DNA of 64,000 bases, taken from contig JBBRMR010000015.1 in NCBI GenBank assembly GCA_038230735.1, positions 1 to 64,000 on the forward strand, written 5' to 3'. This DNA is from Arcicella sp038230735. Its GTDB lineage: Bacteria; Bacteroidota; Bacteroidia; Cytophagales; Spirosomataceae. Numbering within the stretch: position 1 is the first letter of the stretch; every line of letters starts with the position of its first letter. This document shows, piece by piece, positions 26,835 through 35,797 of the stretch. The notes below the pieces were generated by a model. That model saw nothing but the letters and a program-made list of their open reading frames with translations, searched no databases and had not been told where the DNA came from. Made by a program: the position numbers and the translations under genes.

Positions 26835-29804
26835 CTAAGAATTCGCTCTCGCCAATTGCTTCTGCAACATCGCTTCGTACTTCGTGGCTTCTGGAATCTT
26901 CGCATTTTTCAAACCTTCCACAATAATTTGCATTTCATAAAGTGCCGATTGAATCGTTTGGCTATCGCTACTTCTACGGTCATTTAGATAATAATCCAAA
27001 GCCTGATTATTGCGATTCATGATGGTATCTGCCATAAGTAACCCTTTCTTGGTATCTCCCGCACCCACATAAAGAGCCACAAAATTAGCTGATAATTGGT
27101 CGTAAGGAATGGCTTTATCGGGCATTACTTTATTACAGAAATCTAAAGCAGCTCTGGCTTTTCCCATTTTTCCTTCACGAATTAACTGGTCAACCAAACG
27201 CAAGAAACTCAAACGAGCCGTAACAACTGGCACCTGCAAATAGAAATCTGAATGATAATAAACATCTGGATTATCTAAGTTTTTCCAGAACATCTTTTTT
27301 GTTAAATTATCAAACATCACATCTGAATTCACCAAACCATCCTTTGCACCTGGCACTTTCACGGGTTCTAAACGGTAGGCGTAACCTTCCAGAGACATAT
27401 ATTCTTTTAAATTCAAATAACTTGCTTGAGGTAACGTTGAAGCGAAATAAATTGGGCGTTTCCAACCTTGTGCAGCATTTTGGGCAATAATATCCAATTG
27501 AATCAACTCTGGTTTCATCAATCCAGATTTACCTGCCGACCATGCCATTTGGTCAGTTAAATACGGTTCTAAATCTTTTGGAATAAATCCAGCTTTTTTG
27601 ACGGCTTCCACATCAATTGGAAGAAAAAGATTTTCAGTTGGCAAGGTATTTATCATCGAACCATCTTGCAGTGGCACTTTAATTGCCTCATTTTCTTCCG
27701 AAATCAATTTCATATAATCCTTTAAATTGATACCATTTTTTACGTTTGGATTTTCATAAAACATAATCTGCTCATTCAATCCTTCCATCAATAATCCTTT
27801 TGGAACTGAAATTGGCAAAGGTTGAGACTCATACGTTTTACGCTTCATTTGGTCAATGTACCAATCAGTTCCCAGCAACGAAAGGTTACAAACTCGCACG
27901 TCGGTACGGAAGCCTTCCACTTCCTGCACGTACCACAATGGGAAAGTATCATTATCACCACCCGTGAATAAAATCGCATTCTTAGCACATGAATTCAATA
28001 AATTTTTGGCAAAATCCACTTGATGATAACGCTGACTTCGGTCATGGTCGTCATAATTTTGTTGAATCAAAATCACGGGAACAACGGCAGAAACTACTGT
28101 TGCCACAGCACCACTTACGGTAACATTCGGTAAAAACTTACCAAACCATTCTGACAATTGCATAACGCCCAAACCAATCCAAAGCCCAAAGAAATAGAAT
28201 GAGCCTACATAAATATAATCACGCTCACGGGGTTCGGATGGTGGTGAATTTAGGAAAACTACCAATGCCAAACCCGTCAGAAGGAACATTAATGTAGTGG
28301 TCAGAAAGTCGTGTTCATTTTTACGAACTAATAGCACAAAACCTAAAAGACCCAAAATTAAAGGCAACCAATAATAATTATTATGAGCCTTATTGCTTGA
28401 TAATGAGGTGGGTAACGTTCCTTTTCGGGTATAATCAATCACGCCCGCATCTTGCACATCGCTTTCACGACCCACAAAATTCCAGAGTAAATAACGCATA
28501 TACATATGTCCCATTTGGTGAGTAAACATAAAACGGAGATTATCGCCAAAACTTGGTTTTTCGCCAGGAGCTAAACCCAACATATCCTGATACATCTGTA
28601 TGTGCTGAGGTGTTGTACTATACACACGAGGTAGCAACATCTGACCATCTTTTGCATAAATCAATTTTTGTTTGTAGTCATAAATTTCGTACTTGCCATC
28701 CTTCATTTTATAGATAGGATTGCCCTGTTCGACACTTTCAACCGTTCCCGTGAAGATGGGTCCATACGATAATGAACGCTCACCGTATTGTTCACGCTTC
28801 AAATATTTCACATAATTCAAGATATTACTCGGGTCATTTTCGTTGATGGGCGTATTGTACCCTGAACGAACCAACGCTAAATTGTATGACAAATAACCAA
28901 TTAAAACAAACACAAAAGCCAATAAGGACAGATTGAGAACAACTTTTTCTTTCTTGATTGAATACAAAATTCCGTAAACAATTGCCCCGACAAACAGGAG
29001 CAAAAATACGCCAACACCCACGCCATAAGGCATTCCCATTCCGTTGGTGAAAAGTAATTCAAACTGAAAAGCTAAGGAAGGAATTCCAGGAATAACGAAT
29101 GAATTGATAACTCCCAAAATGACAAAACCGATGAACAAAGCCACAAAACCGCCTTTGTAGGTAGGAACTACCGTCTTCTTGAAATAATACATCAACGCCA
29201 AAGCGGGAACCGTTACCAAGTTCAACAAGTGGACTCCAATTGACAATCCAACGATATAAGCAACTAATAATAACCAACGATTGGCGGCGGATTCATCCTC
29301 AATTAATTCCCATTTGAAAGCTGCCCAAACCACCAAAGCCGTAAAGAACGACGACATGGCATAAACCTCCGCCTCAACTGCCGAGAACCAAAAAGTATCT
29401 GAAAAAGCGTAAGCCATTGAACCCACAACACCCGCACCCAAAAGTGTAAGGCATTGACCTGATGATAGTTCCGAGAATTTTTTATTATAAACCTTACGTC
29501 CAATCATTACGATTGTCCAGTGCATAAACAGAATCGTGAAGGCACTTGAAACCACCGACATCATATTTACCCAAAAAGCAACTCGTGTTAAATCTGACCC
29601 CGCTAAAAGTGAAAACATCCGTCCCAACAATAAAAATAGAGGAGCTCCGGGAGGGTGAGGAACTTGGAGTTTGAAAGCACAAGCGATAAACTCGCCGCAG
29701 TCCCAAAAAGAAGCCGTTGGTTCAACGGTTTTGGTAAAAACAAATAAGGAAATGGCAAAAACGACCCAACCCATAAGGTCATTGATTCTTTTGAAATTGT
29801 TCAT
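26835..29804 (-). CDS. DUF2723 / TMEM260-like membrane glycosyltransferase
   Basis: A 989-residue protein: about 10-12 membrane segments in the first half with the DUF2723 pattern (TASFWDCGEFIACAFKLQVPHPPGAP loop: acidic CGE and the PHPPG motif), then a soluble part and repeated helices (TPR-like) at the C-terminus. The animal homologue TMEM260 is a protein O-mannosyltransferase, so a protein O-glycosylation role is plausible, fitting the O-glycosylation of exported proteins known in this phylum; the direct role here is inference. Start at 29804 (MNNFKRIND) is preferred because the seven codons upstream lie in a palindrome. Confidence 0.88.
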   Translation of the reverse strand: MNNFKRINDLMGWVVFAISLFVFTKTVEPTASFWDCGEFIACAFKLQVPHPPGAPLFLLLGRMFSLLAGSDLTRVAFWVNMMSVVSSAFTILFMHWTIVMIGRKVYNKKFSELSSGQCLTLLGAGVVGSMAYAFSDTFWFSAVEAEVYAMSSFFTALVVWAAFKWELIEDESAANRWLLLVAYIVGLSIGVHLLNLVTVPALALMYYFKKTVVPTYKGGFVALFIGFVILGVINSFVIPGIPSLAFQFELLFTNGMGMPYGVGVGVFLLLFVGAIVYGILYSIKKEKVVLNLSLLAFVFVLIGYLSYNLALVRSGYNTPINENDPSNILNYVKYLKREQYGERSLSYGPIFTGTVESVEQGNPIYKMKDGKYEIYDYKQKLIYAKDGQMLLPRVYSTTPQHIQMYQDMLGLAPGEKPSFGDNLRFMFTHQMGHMYMRYLLWNFVGRESDVQDAGVIDYTRKGTLPTSLSSNKAHNNYYWLPLILGLLGFVLLVRKNEHDFLTTTLMFLLTGLALVVFLNSPPSEPRERDYIYVGSFYFFGLWIGLGVMQLSEWFGKFLPNVTVSGAVATVVSAVVPVILIQQNYDDHDRSQRYHQVDFAKNLLNSCAKNAILFTGGDNDTFPLWYVQEVEGFRTDVRVCNLSLLGTDWYIDQMKRKTYESQPLPISVPKGLLMEGLNEQIMFYENPNVKNGINLKDYMKLISEENEAIKVPLQDGSMINTLPTENLFLPIDVEAVKKAGFIPKDLEPYLTDQMAWSAGKSGLMKPELIQLDIIAQNAAQGWKRPIYFASTLPQASYLNLKEYMSLEGYAYRLEPVKVPGAKDGLVNSDVMFDNLTKKMFWKNLDNPDVYYHSDFYLQVPVVTARLSFLRLVDQLIREGKMGKARAALDFCNKVMPDKAIPYDQLSANFVALYVGAGDTKKGLLMADTIMNRNNQALDYYLNDRRSSDSQTIQSALYEMQIIVEGLKNAKIPEATKYEAMLQKQLARANS

Positions 29805-29816
29805 AATGAATAGTAA

Positions 29817-29874
29817 AGCCCCCAACCCCAGAGGGGAGTTTTTATAGTATTCCCCCTCTGGGGGTAAGGGGGCT
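29817..29874. repeat. G/C-rich palindrome just upstream of the DUF2723 gene
   Basis: Arms 29817-29838 and 29851-29874 match closely (AGCCCCC..CCCAGAGGGG against CCCCTCTGGGGGTAAGGGGGCT). It begins 13 nt before the DUF2723 start codon, so if transcribed it would sit in the 5' leader close to the ribosome-binding region. Confidence 0.75.
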
Positions 29875-30029
29875 GTTTTTGTGTGGCAATAATATTACCA
29901 AAAATACAAAATATGATTGGCTTGTGAAGAATAGGTTAGTTAAAAACTGTTAATTAGCTTGGTTTTTAACATTTGGGAGAGGATTTAGAATCTTTGAAAT
30001 ATGATTCATAATAACATTACAAGAAAATA

Positions 30030-30878
30030 TCATTTAGTGGCAAGTCTAATAGATTCAATTTGCTCAAAATCAATATTCGTAATTTTCGAAATAAATTTAT
30101 TATCAGCACCCTCTTTTATCAAATTTCTAATGATTTCGAGGTTTCTATTAGTCATGGCTTCTTCAACTGCGGTGTCCATAACATTTTTTAAATCACGATA
30201 ATATTTTACCGAATCCTGATATGCTCTTTGCTCATTGTCATCATATTTTGCGATTTCGGCAACTTCAAAAAGCTTTAAAAACAAACCCTCCTTTAATTTT
30301 TCGGGTATCCTGTCCAATTTAGGAAGGTTTTTTAAAACGTAAAGCCATTTATCATAATGCGTTTCGAGTTCGTCAATAGTTTTGTTAAACTTTGGCATTT
30401 CCAAATAAATAAACTTTAATTTATCATAGAATAATTCTTTTGTTTCTATATCTAACAATTGAATATCATGGCGGAGTTTATTTTTATGAGATTGACTTTC
30501 ATCGAATTCAAAATCCATGATTGAAATTGTATAAACTGCATTTAGTTTATAATCCCAATCACCTTTCAAAGCTTGTTCTTGAATGGGAAAAGTTGAATAA
30601 TAAATACTTCTATCTTTAAAATACTTTTGCTTCGCCTTTTGTAACTCCACAATAAATTTTTCACCTTTTGAATTTTGACAATATAAATCAAAAATAGCCT
30701 TTCTATCCGCTTCGGTAGCTCCCAATTGTTCAGATTTTATAAATGTTAAATCTGTTAGACCACCTCTATCTTCCAATAATTCATTCAAGAAGTCAATTAA
30801 CAAATCCTTATTTGCTTCTTCACCGAAAAGTTTTTTAAAACCAAAATCAGTAAATGGATTAATATATTTCTCTTTCAT
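30030..30878 (-). CDS. Rpn-family PD-(D/E)XK nuclease / putative transposase
   Basis: A 282-residue protein of the Rpn (recombination-promoting nuclease) family. N-terminal INPFTDFGFKKLFGEE is the family hallmark; DLTFIKSEQLG, KAIFDLYCQNSKGEKFIVELQKAKQKYF carries the D...E-x-Q/K nuclease core. The C-terminus has the typical EAMTNRNLEIIRNLIKEG helices. Rpn proteins promote RecA-independent recombination and are common as repeats in Bacteroidota. No terminal inverted repeats flank this copy, and it seems intact. Confidence 0.9.
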   Translation of the reverse strand: MKEKYINPFTDFGFKKLFGEEANKDLLIDFLNELLEDRGGLTDLTFIKSEQLGATEADRKAIFDLYCQNSKGEKFIVELQKAKQKYFKDRSIYYSTFPIQEQALKGDWDYKLNAVYTISIMDFEFDESQSHKNKLRHDIQLLDIETKELFYDKLKFIYLEMPKFNKTIDELETHYDKWLYVLKNLPKLDRIPEKLKEGLFLKLFEVAEIAKYDDNEQRAYQDSVKYYRDLKNVMDTAVEEAMTNRNLEIIRNLIKEGADNKFISKITNIDFEQIESIRLATK

Positions 30879-30931
30879 ACAATTATAGTTTAAAATGCTT
30901 ACAAACTAAATATACAATTAGCTTTACTAAA

Positions 30932-31969
30932 TCAAAGCCCCTCAAACTGTCTCAAAAACCGCACATCATTCTCAGTAAATAATCGTAAATCTTTGATTTG
31001 ATATTTCAACATGGTTATTCTTTCAATCCCCATTCCGAAGGCAAAACCTGTATATTCCTGTGAGTCGATACCGCACTGTTCCAATACATTGGGGTCCACC
31101 ATACCCGAACCCGCAATTTCTACCCAACCCGAATATTTACAGACATTACAGCCCTTGCCTTTGCAGATTAAACAGGTAATATCAATCTCTGCCGATGGTT
31201 CAGTAAAAGGAAAATACGAAGGACGATAACGCACTTTGGTGTCTTGCCCAAACATTTCTTTGGCAAAATAGTAAAGGGTATCTTTCAAATCCTTAAAACC
31301 AACATTTTTATCCACATAAATTCCTTCCACTTGGTGGAAAAGGCAATGAGCCCTTGCAGAAATGGCTTCGTTGCGGTACACTCGCCCAGGCATAATGGAA
31401 CGTAGAGGCGGTTTTTGATTTTGCATCAAACGGATTTGTACGTTGGAGGTATGCGTCCGTAACAATATATCATCTGCCACGTTTCCGCCTTTCTTTTCGA
31501 TAAAAAAAGTATCTTGCATTTCACGGGCAGGATGATTTTCGGCAAAATTCAGAGCCGTGAAATTATAAAAGTCTGATTCAATTTCAGGTCCATCCGATAC
31601 GTTGAAACCCATTTTGGCAAAAATCTCAATGATTCTGGCACGCACCAAAGTAAGCGGATGCAGTGTCCCGTTTTCATTGGGAATATTGGGCAAAGTAAGG
31701 TCAAACTCAATGGACACGCCTTTATCAGTGGATGATTCCATCAAAGCCTGAAAATCGTTGAATTTATTCTGAGCTGCTTCTTTCAAAGCATTCAATTCTT
31801 GCCCAACGGCACGGCGGTCTTCTTGCGGAACGTTTTTAAGTCCATCAAAAAGGTCGCCAATTACGCCCTTACGCCCTACATACGCAATACGGAATGTTTC
31901 GAGCTGTTCTTTATTGTCAATCGTGAAATCAGCAATTTGCTGGTGTATTTCGTTAATCTTGTCTTGCAT
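30932..31969 (-). CDS. pheS: Phenylalanyl-tRNA synthetase alpha subunit
   Basis: A 345-residue class II synthetase subunit. Motif 1 lies around TLHPLTLVRARIIEIF, motif 2 around RLMQNQKPPLRSIMPGRVYR, motif 3 at GFAFGMGIERITMLKY. The segment ICKGKGCNVCKYSGW has four Cys that look like a small zinc knuckle, as often found in this phylum. The N-terminal coiled coil (about 1-85) binds tRNA-Phe. pheT is not nearby, as is usual in Bacteroidota. Confidence 0.97.
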   Translation of the reverse strand: MQDKINEIHQQIADFTIDNKEQLETFRIAYVGRKGVIGDLFDGLKNVPQEDRRAVGQELNALKEAAQNKFNDFQALMESSTDKGVSIEFDLTLPNIPNENGTLHPLTLVRARIIEIFAKMGFNVSDGPEIESDFYNFTALNFAENHPAREMQDTFFIEKKGGNVADDILLRTHTSNVQIRLMQNQKPPLRSIMPGRVYRNEAISARAHCLFHQVEGIYVDKNVGFKDLKDTLYYFAKEMFGQDTKVRYRPSYFPFTEPSAEIDITCLICKGKGCNVCKYSGWVEIAGSGMVDPNVLEQCGIDSQEYTGFAFGMGIERITMLKYQIKDLRLFTENDVRFLRQFEGL

Positions 31970-32152
31970 GGTGCAAAATTAGTAATTAGTGATTAGTATA
32001 AAGAAAATTTGTTTTCATATTTTCTCATTTAAGTATTAATGTCTTTCATTTTAACAAAGCAATTGATATAATTATACGTTCAGTACATTATTTCTGTTTA
32101 ACTTTATGAGAGTAAGTCGAAAACGAAAACATAAAACTAACAATATCCACAA

Positions 32153-32557
32153 ATGAGAAATCTATTGACTAAAGTGATGATTTTAGCACTTTTATGCTCA
32201 ACATTCAGTATGGAAGCACAAACAAAAAATAACATGATGATTCGTATCGCAGAAATAAAGATTAATTCCAATTACCTTCAAGAATACAACAAAATTCTTC
32301 AAGAGGAATCACAGGCATCTGTTCAATTGGAATCGGGAGTTATTGTAATCTTTCCGATGTACCAGAAGGAAAATCCAACGCAGATTCGCATTATAGAAAT
32401 TTATGCTAATAAAGAAGCGTATGAAGTGCATCTAAAAACACCCCATTTTCAGAAATACAAAATTAGTACGCTCAACATGGTAAAATCGCTTAAACTTATC
32501 AATATGGATCCGATAGATTCTCAGACAATGGTGGAGATATTTCGGAAAATAAAATAA
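32153..32557 (+). CDS. Exported ABM-domain (antibiotic biosynthesis monooxygenase-like) protein
   Basis: A 134-residue protein with signal peptide (VMILALLCSTFSMEAQ). The mature part is one ABM ferredoxin-like domain: RIAEIKINSNYLQEYNKILQEES, ESGVIVIFPMYQ, RIIEIYANKEAYEVHLKTPHFQKYK; the His in the HLKTPHFQ stretch is family-typical. Relatives act as quinol monooxygenases or remove reactive small molecules in the cytosol; the export signal here is unusual. Monocistronic, closed by the terminator at 32607-32643. Confidence 0.85.
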   Translation: MRNLLTKVMILALLCSTFSMEAQTKNNMMIRIAEIKINSNYLQEYNKILQEESQASVQLESGVIVIFPMYQKENPTQIRIIEIYANKEAYEVHLKTPHFQKYKISTLNMVKSLKLINMDPIDSQTMVEIFRKIK

Positions 32558-32606
32558 CAAAATTACGCTCAACAAAAGTATTTGTAAAAATAACATACAG
32601 CTAAAC

Positions 32607-32643
32607 AAAAAAGGTAGGCTAATCAAATCAGCCTACCTTTTTT
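32607..32643. terminator. Bidirectional intrinsic terminator
   Basis: A perfect 14-bp stem (AGGTAGGCT..AGCCTACCT with A/T flanks) and a 9-nt loop, followed by T-runs in both directions. It separates the convergent ABM and Uma2 genes. Confidence 0.9.
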
Positions 32644-33271
32644 ATTTTACAACTATCTTTTTCTTAGCTAACATTGCTGGAATATTTATGGTCAATCCTT
32701 CCATTATTTCAATATCTTTCTCCCAATTTTCAACCAACCAAGCCTCTTTGTTACTATCGGCAATCAAAATCGTTTTGGTGAAAGTATTAATCCAAATGAC
32801 TTTTTCTATGCCGAAATCAAGGAGTTTTCTTACTTTTTTATAAATATATCCATCCACTCCACCAATATCCGAAGTATCAGCCGTTACATCAACTTCAATC
32901 GCTATTTTGGGCGGAACATCGGCATAATGAACATCAATGTCTTCCGCTTTCAGAATATCATTTTCAAAAATCAAAATATCGCCCGCCAAGTTATTGGATT
33001 TGTCTAAATGAATACCCGCTTCATGACCAAGAATAGTAAATAAATCTTCATCAAGAAAATTACCAAACTTAATTGTTAAATATGTTACGATATAACTTTG
33101 TAATTTACTACTACCCATGATTTCTTCAACTTGTTTTTTGCCTGATAATACATCTCTAAATCCTTTATAATAAATGGGTTTTCCATCCATTATTTCGTAA
33201 ATGAGATAATCAGGCACATTTCTGAGCTTTGGGCGATGCCTTGCGTGTGGGGCTATTTTTGATGCTATCAT
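32642..33271 (-). CDS. Uma2-family (DUF820) putative endonuclease
   Basis: A 209-residue protein of the Uma2 restriction-endonuclease-like family. Core residues are visible: the Asp of AGDILIFEND, then PPKIAIEVDVT (E-x-D in place of E-x-K, typical of this family), then the helix with VRKLLDFGIEKVIWI. Uma2 proteins are abundant in filamentous cyanobacteria and Bacteroidota; their substrate is unknown. A second member, not very similar, is at 54190-54735. It is probably a single gene downstream of the ATP-grasp gene. Confidence 0.88.
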   Translation of the reverse strand: MIASKIAPHARHRPKLRNVPDYLIYEIMDGKPIYYKGFRDVLSGKKQVEEIMGSSKLQSYIVTYLTIKFGNFLDEDLFTILGHEAGIHLDKSNNLAGDILIFENDILKAEDIDVHYADVPPKIAIEVDVTADTSDIGGVDGYIYKKVRKLLDFGIEKVIWINTFTKTILIADSNKEAWLVENWEKDIEIMEGLTINIPAMLAKKKIVVK

Positions 33272-33310
33272 TGTTTCAATTCTTTTAGATATTCAAAGAT
33301 ATAAGATTTC

Positions 33311-34741
33311 TCAATACAAAACCCAAGTATCCTTAGAACCTCCACCCTGCGAAGAATTCACCACTAATGAATCCTTCCGAAGGGCAACTCTGGTCAATCC
33401 GCCTGGGATAACTTCTACGCCGTTTCCGTAGAGAATATAAGGTCGTAAATCCACGTGACGACCTTCGGCGTGGTCGTCAATTAAACAAGGAACTCTTGAT
33501 AATGAAATGGTGGGTTGGGCAATATAATTTCTTGGATTTGCCTTGATTTTTGCCTTGAAAATCTCCTGTTCGGCCTTAGTTGATTTTGGACCAATCAACA
33601 TTCCGTAACCACCCGCTTCGTTGGCTTCCTTCACCACTAATTTTTCGATATTTTCTAATACATATTTACAATCATCCTCTTCTCCGCAGATATACGTTTC
33701 TACGTTTGGTAAAATGGCATCTTCGCCTAAATAATATTTAATAATTTTTGGAACGTAAGCGTAAATCACCTTATCATCCGCTACACCCGTACCTGGGGCA
33801 TTGGCAAGGGCGATTCTGCCTTTTCTGTAAACATCAAAAATACCAGGAATTCCAATCATTGACCGTGGATTGAACACTGTTGGGTCGAGGAAAGTATCAT
33901 CAATTCTGCGGTAAATCGAATCCACAATCTGGAATCCTTTGGTAGTTCGCATTTTCACGTAGCCGTCATGCACCACTAAATCACGGGCATCTACCAATTC
34001 TACGCCCATTTGTTGAGCCAAATATGAATGCTCAAAATAGGCAGAATTATAAATCCCAGGCGTAAGCACACAGACCGTCGGGTTGGGGCGACCCGCAATA
34101 TGCTGCAACATTTGAAGCAATTTATTGGGATAATCTGAGATGGATTGAACCCTTGTTTTACCCAAAACTTCGGGAAAAGTACGTTTCAATAGTTCCCGAT
34201 TTTCGAGCATATACGATACCCCCGAAGGACAGCGGAGATTATCTTCCAGGACCATAAATTGCCCATCATCGCCTTTAATCAAATCCGTTCCTGTGATGTG
34301 AATATATATGCCTTTGGGTGGACGAATGCCCATGCAAGGTTTGAGAAAATCCTTGGAAGTTTCGATTAATTCACGAGGAACGATACCATCTTTCAAGATT
34401 TTTTGGTCGTGATAAAGGTCGTCCAAAAACATATTTAATGCCGTTATTCTTTGAATTAGCCCTTTTTCAGTACGTTTCCACTCATTGGCATCAATCACTC
34501 TGGGAATAATATCGACGGGCATAATCCGTTCCGTGCCTTCGTTTTCGGCATAGACATTAAAGGTAATCCCCATTGCCATCAATGAACGTTCAGCGGCTTG
34601 GTGACGGCGGATAAAGTCCTCGGTAGTTAATTGTTCGGCACGTTCTTTAAAGGCTTCATAGCCCTGACGAACATTGCCATTTTCATCGAACATTTCATCA
34701 AAAAAGCCCTCTGTGTTATATTTATCAAAACTAAATTTCAT
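33311..34741 (-). CDS. Circularly permuted type 2 ATP-grasp protein (DUF404/DUF407)
   Basis: A 476-residue cytosolic enzyme-like protein. Typical stretches: FDEMFDENGNVRQGYEAFKER, GITFNVYAENEGTERIMPVDIIPRVI, LEDNLRCPSGVSYMLENR, YRRIDDTFLDP, NEAGGYGMLIGP and the C-terminal HVDLRPYILYG. The family carries an ATP-grasp fold with changed order of parts and is expected to form amide or peptide bonds, but its product is unknown. It is usually found with an alpha-E domain protein and a transglutaminase-like protein; neither is in this window, so it stands alone here. Confidence 0.92.
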   Translation of the reverse strand: MKFSFDKYNTEGFFDEMFDENGNVRQGYEAFKERAEQLTTEDFIRRHQAAERSLMAMGITFNVYAENEGTERIMPVDIIPRVIDANEWKRTEKGLIQRITALNMFLDDLYHDQKILKDGIVPRELIETSKDFLKPCMGIRPPKGIYIHITGTDLIKGDDGQFMVLEDNLRCPSGVSYMLENRELLKRTFPEVLGKTRVQSISDYPNKLLQMLQHIAGRPNPTVCVLTPGIYNSAYFEHSYLAQQMGVELVDARDLVVHDGYVKMRTTKGFQIVDSIYRRIDDTFLDPTVFNPRSMIGIPGIFDVYRKGRIALANAPGTGVADDKVIYAYVPKIIKYYLGEDAILPNVETYICGEEDDCKYVLENIEKLVVKEANEAGGYGMLIGPKSTKAEQEIFKAKIKANPRNYIAQPTISLSRVPCLIDDHAEGRHVDLRPYILYGNGVEVIPGGLTRVALRKDSLVVNSSQGGGSKDTWVLY

Positions 34742-34869
34742 CTGCGTTTAATTTATTGGTTATTTTTGTAAATTAATGTATTCAGAGGGTTTTTACAAGT
34801 AGCTTTGAGGAATTAAGTTAAAATACTTAGACTAATAGTGCTTGTGATTTGAAATTTGAAAAAGTTAAT

Positions 34870-35796
34870 ATGCAAAATCCCACAAAATATTCCTTTCAAA
34901 TCAAGCAAAAAGCCCGTGAATTAGGCTTTGATTTTTGTGGTATTTCTAAGGCTGGATTTTTGGAGGAAGAAGCCCCTCGACTGGAAAATTGGCTCAAAGC
35001 CAATCAACATGGTAGGATGCAATACATGGAAAACCATTTCGACAAACGTCTCGACCCCCGCCTTCTGGTGGAGGATTCAAAGTCGGTAATTTCTTTGCTT
35101 TTTAATTATTACCCCGAACAACGTTTACCCGAAGGAAAAGATGATTTAAAATTGTCAAAGTATGCTTACGGCACTGATTATCATTACGTTGTAAAAGAAA
35201 AGTTGAAATTATTATTGGACTTTATTCACGAAGAAATTGGTGAAGTAGGCGGACGTGCATTCGTAGATTCTGCCCCAGTGATGGATAAAGTTTGGGCGAA
35301 AAAAGGTGGTTTGGGATGGGTTGGTAAAAATTCAAATTTGATTAATAAACAACAAGGGAGTTTCTTTTTTATTGCCGAATTAATCATTGATTTAGAATTG
35401 GATTACGACCATGAAATTAAAGATTATTGTGGTACTTGCACTCGTTGTATTGACGCTTGCCCAACCGCTGCCATTGTTGAACCTTTTGTAGTTGATGGCT
35501 CAAAATGTATCAGTTATTTCACGATTGAATTAAAGGAAGCAATTCCTGTGGAGGTGAGTGGAAAATTTGATAATTGGGTTTTCGGTTGTGATATTTGTCA
35601 AGATGTTTGCCCTTGGAATCGCTTTTCAAAACCGCATCAAGAACCCCAATTTAACCTAAATCCAGATTTAGCGTCTTTTACCAAAAACGATTGGGAAGAA
35701 ATTACGGAGGATATTTTTAAAGATATTTTTAAAAAATCTCCCTTGAAAAGGGCGAAGTTTGAAGGTTTGAAAAGGAATGTAGCGTTTTTGAGATAA
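34870..35796 (+). CDS. queG: Epoxyqueuosine reductase
   Basis: A 308-residue cobalamin- and iron-sulfur-dependent enzyme that performs the last step of queuosine synthesis in tRNA. Seen: FDFCGISKAGFLEEEAPRLENWL, RMQYMENHFDKRLDPR, DSAPVMDKVWAKKGGLGWVGKN, and two 4Fe-4S motifs (CGTCTRCIDACP and CDICQDVCP). The ATG at 34870 gives the usual N-terminus; a TTG seven codons upstream is also in frame but less likely. The end is adjacent (1 nt gap) to the convergent polX gene. Confidence 0.95.
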   Translation: MQNPTKYSFQIKQKARELGFDFCGISKAGFLEEEAPRLENWLKANQHGRMQYMENHFDKRLDPRLLVEDSKSVISLLFNYYPEQRLPEGKDDLKLSKYAYGTDYHYVVKEKLKLLLDFIHEEIGEVGGRAFVDSAPVMDKVWAKKGGLGWVGKNSNLINKQQGSFFFIAELIIDLELDYDHEIKDYCGTCTRCIDACPTAAIVEPFVVDGSKCISYFTIELKEAIPVEVSGKFDNWVFGCDICQDVCPWNRFSKPHQEPQFNLNPDLASFTKNDWEEITEDIFKDIFKKSPLKRAKFEGLKRNVAFLR

Positions 35797-35797
35797 A

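Noticed and set aside
30030..30878. Rpn gene as an intact insertion sequence with terminal repeats
   Set aside because: No inverted ends or target duplication were seen next to the gene; it is annotated only as an Rpn-family gene.
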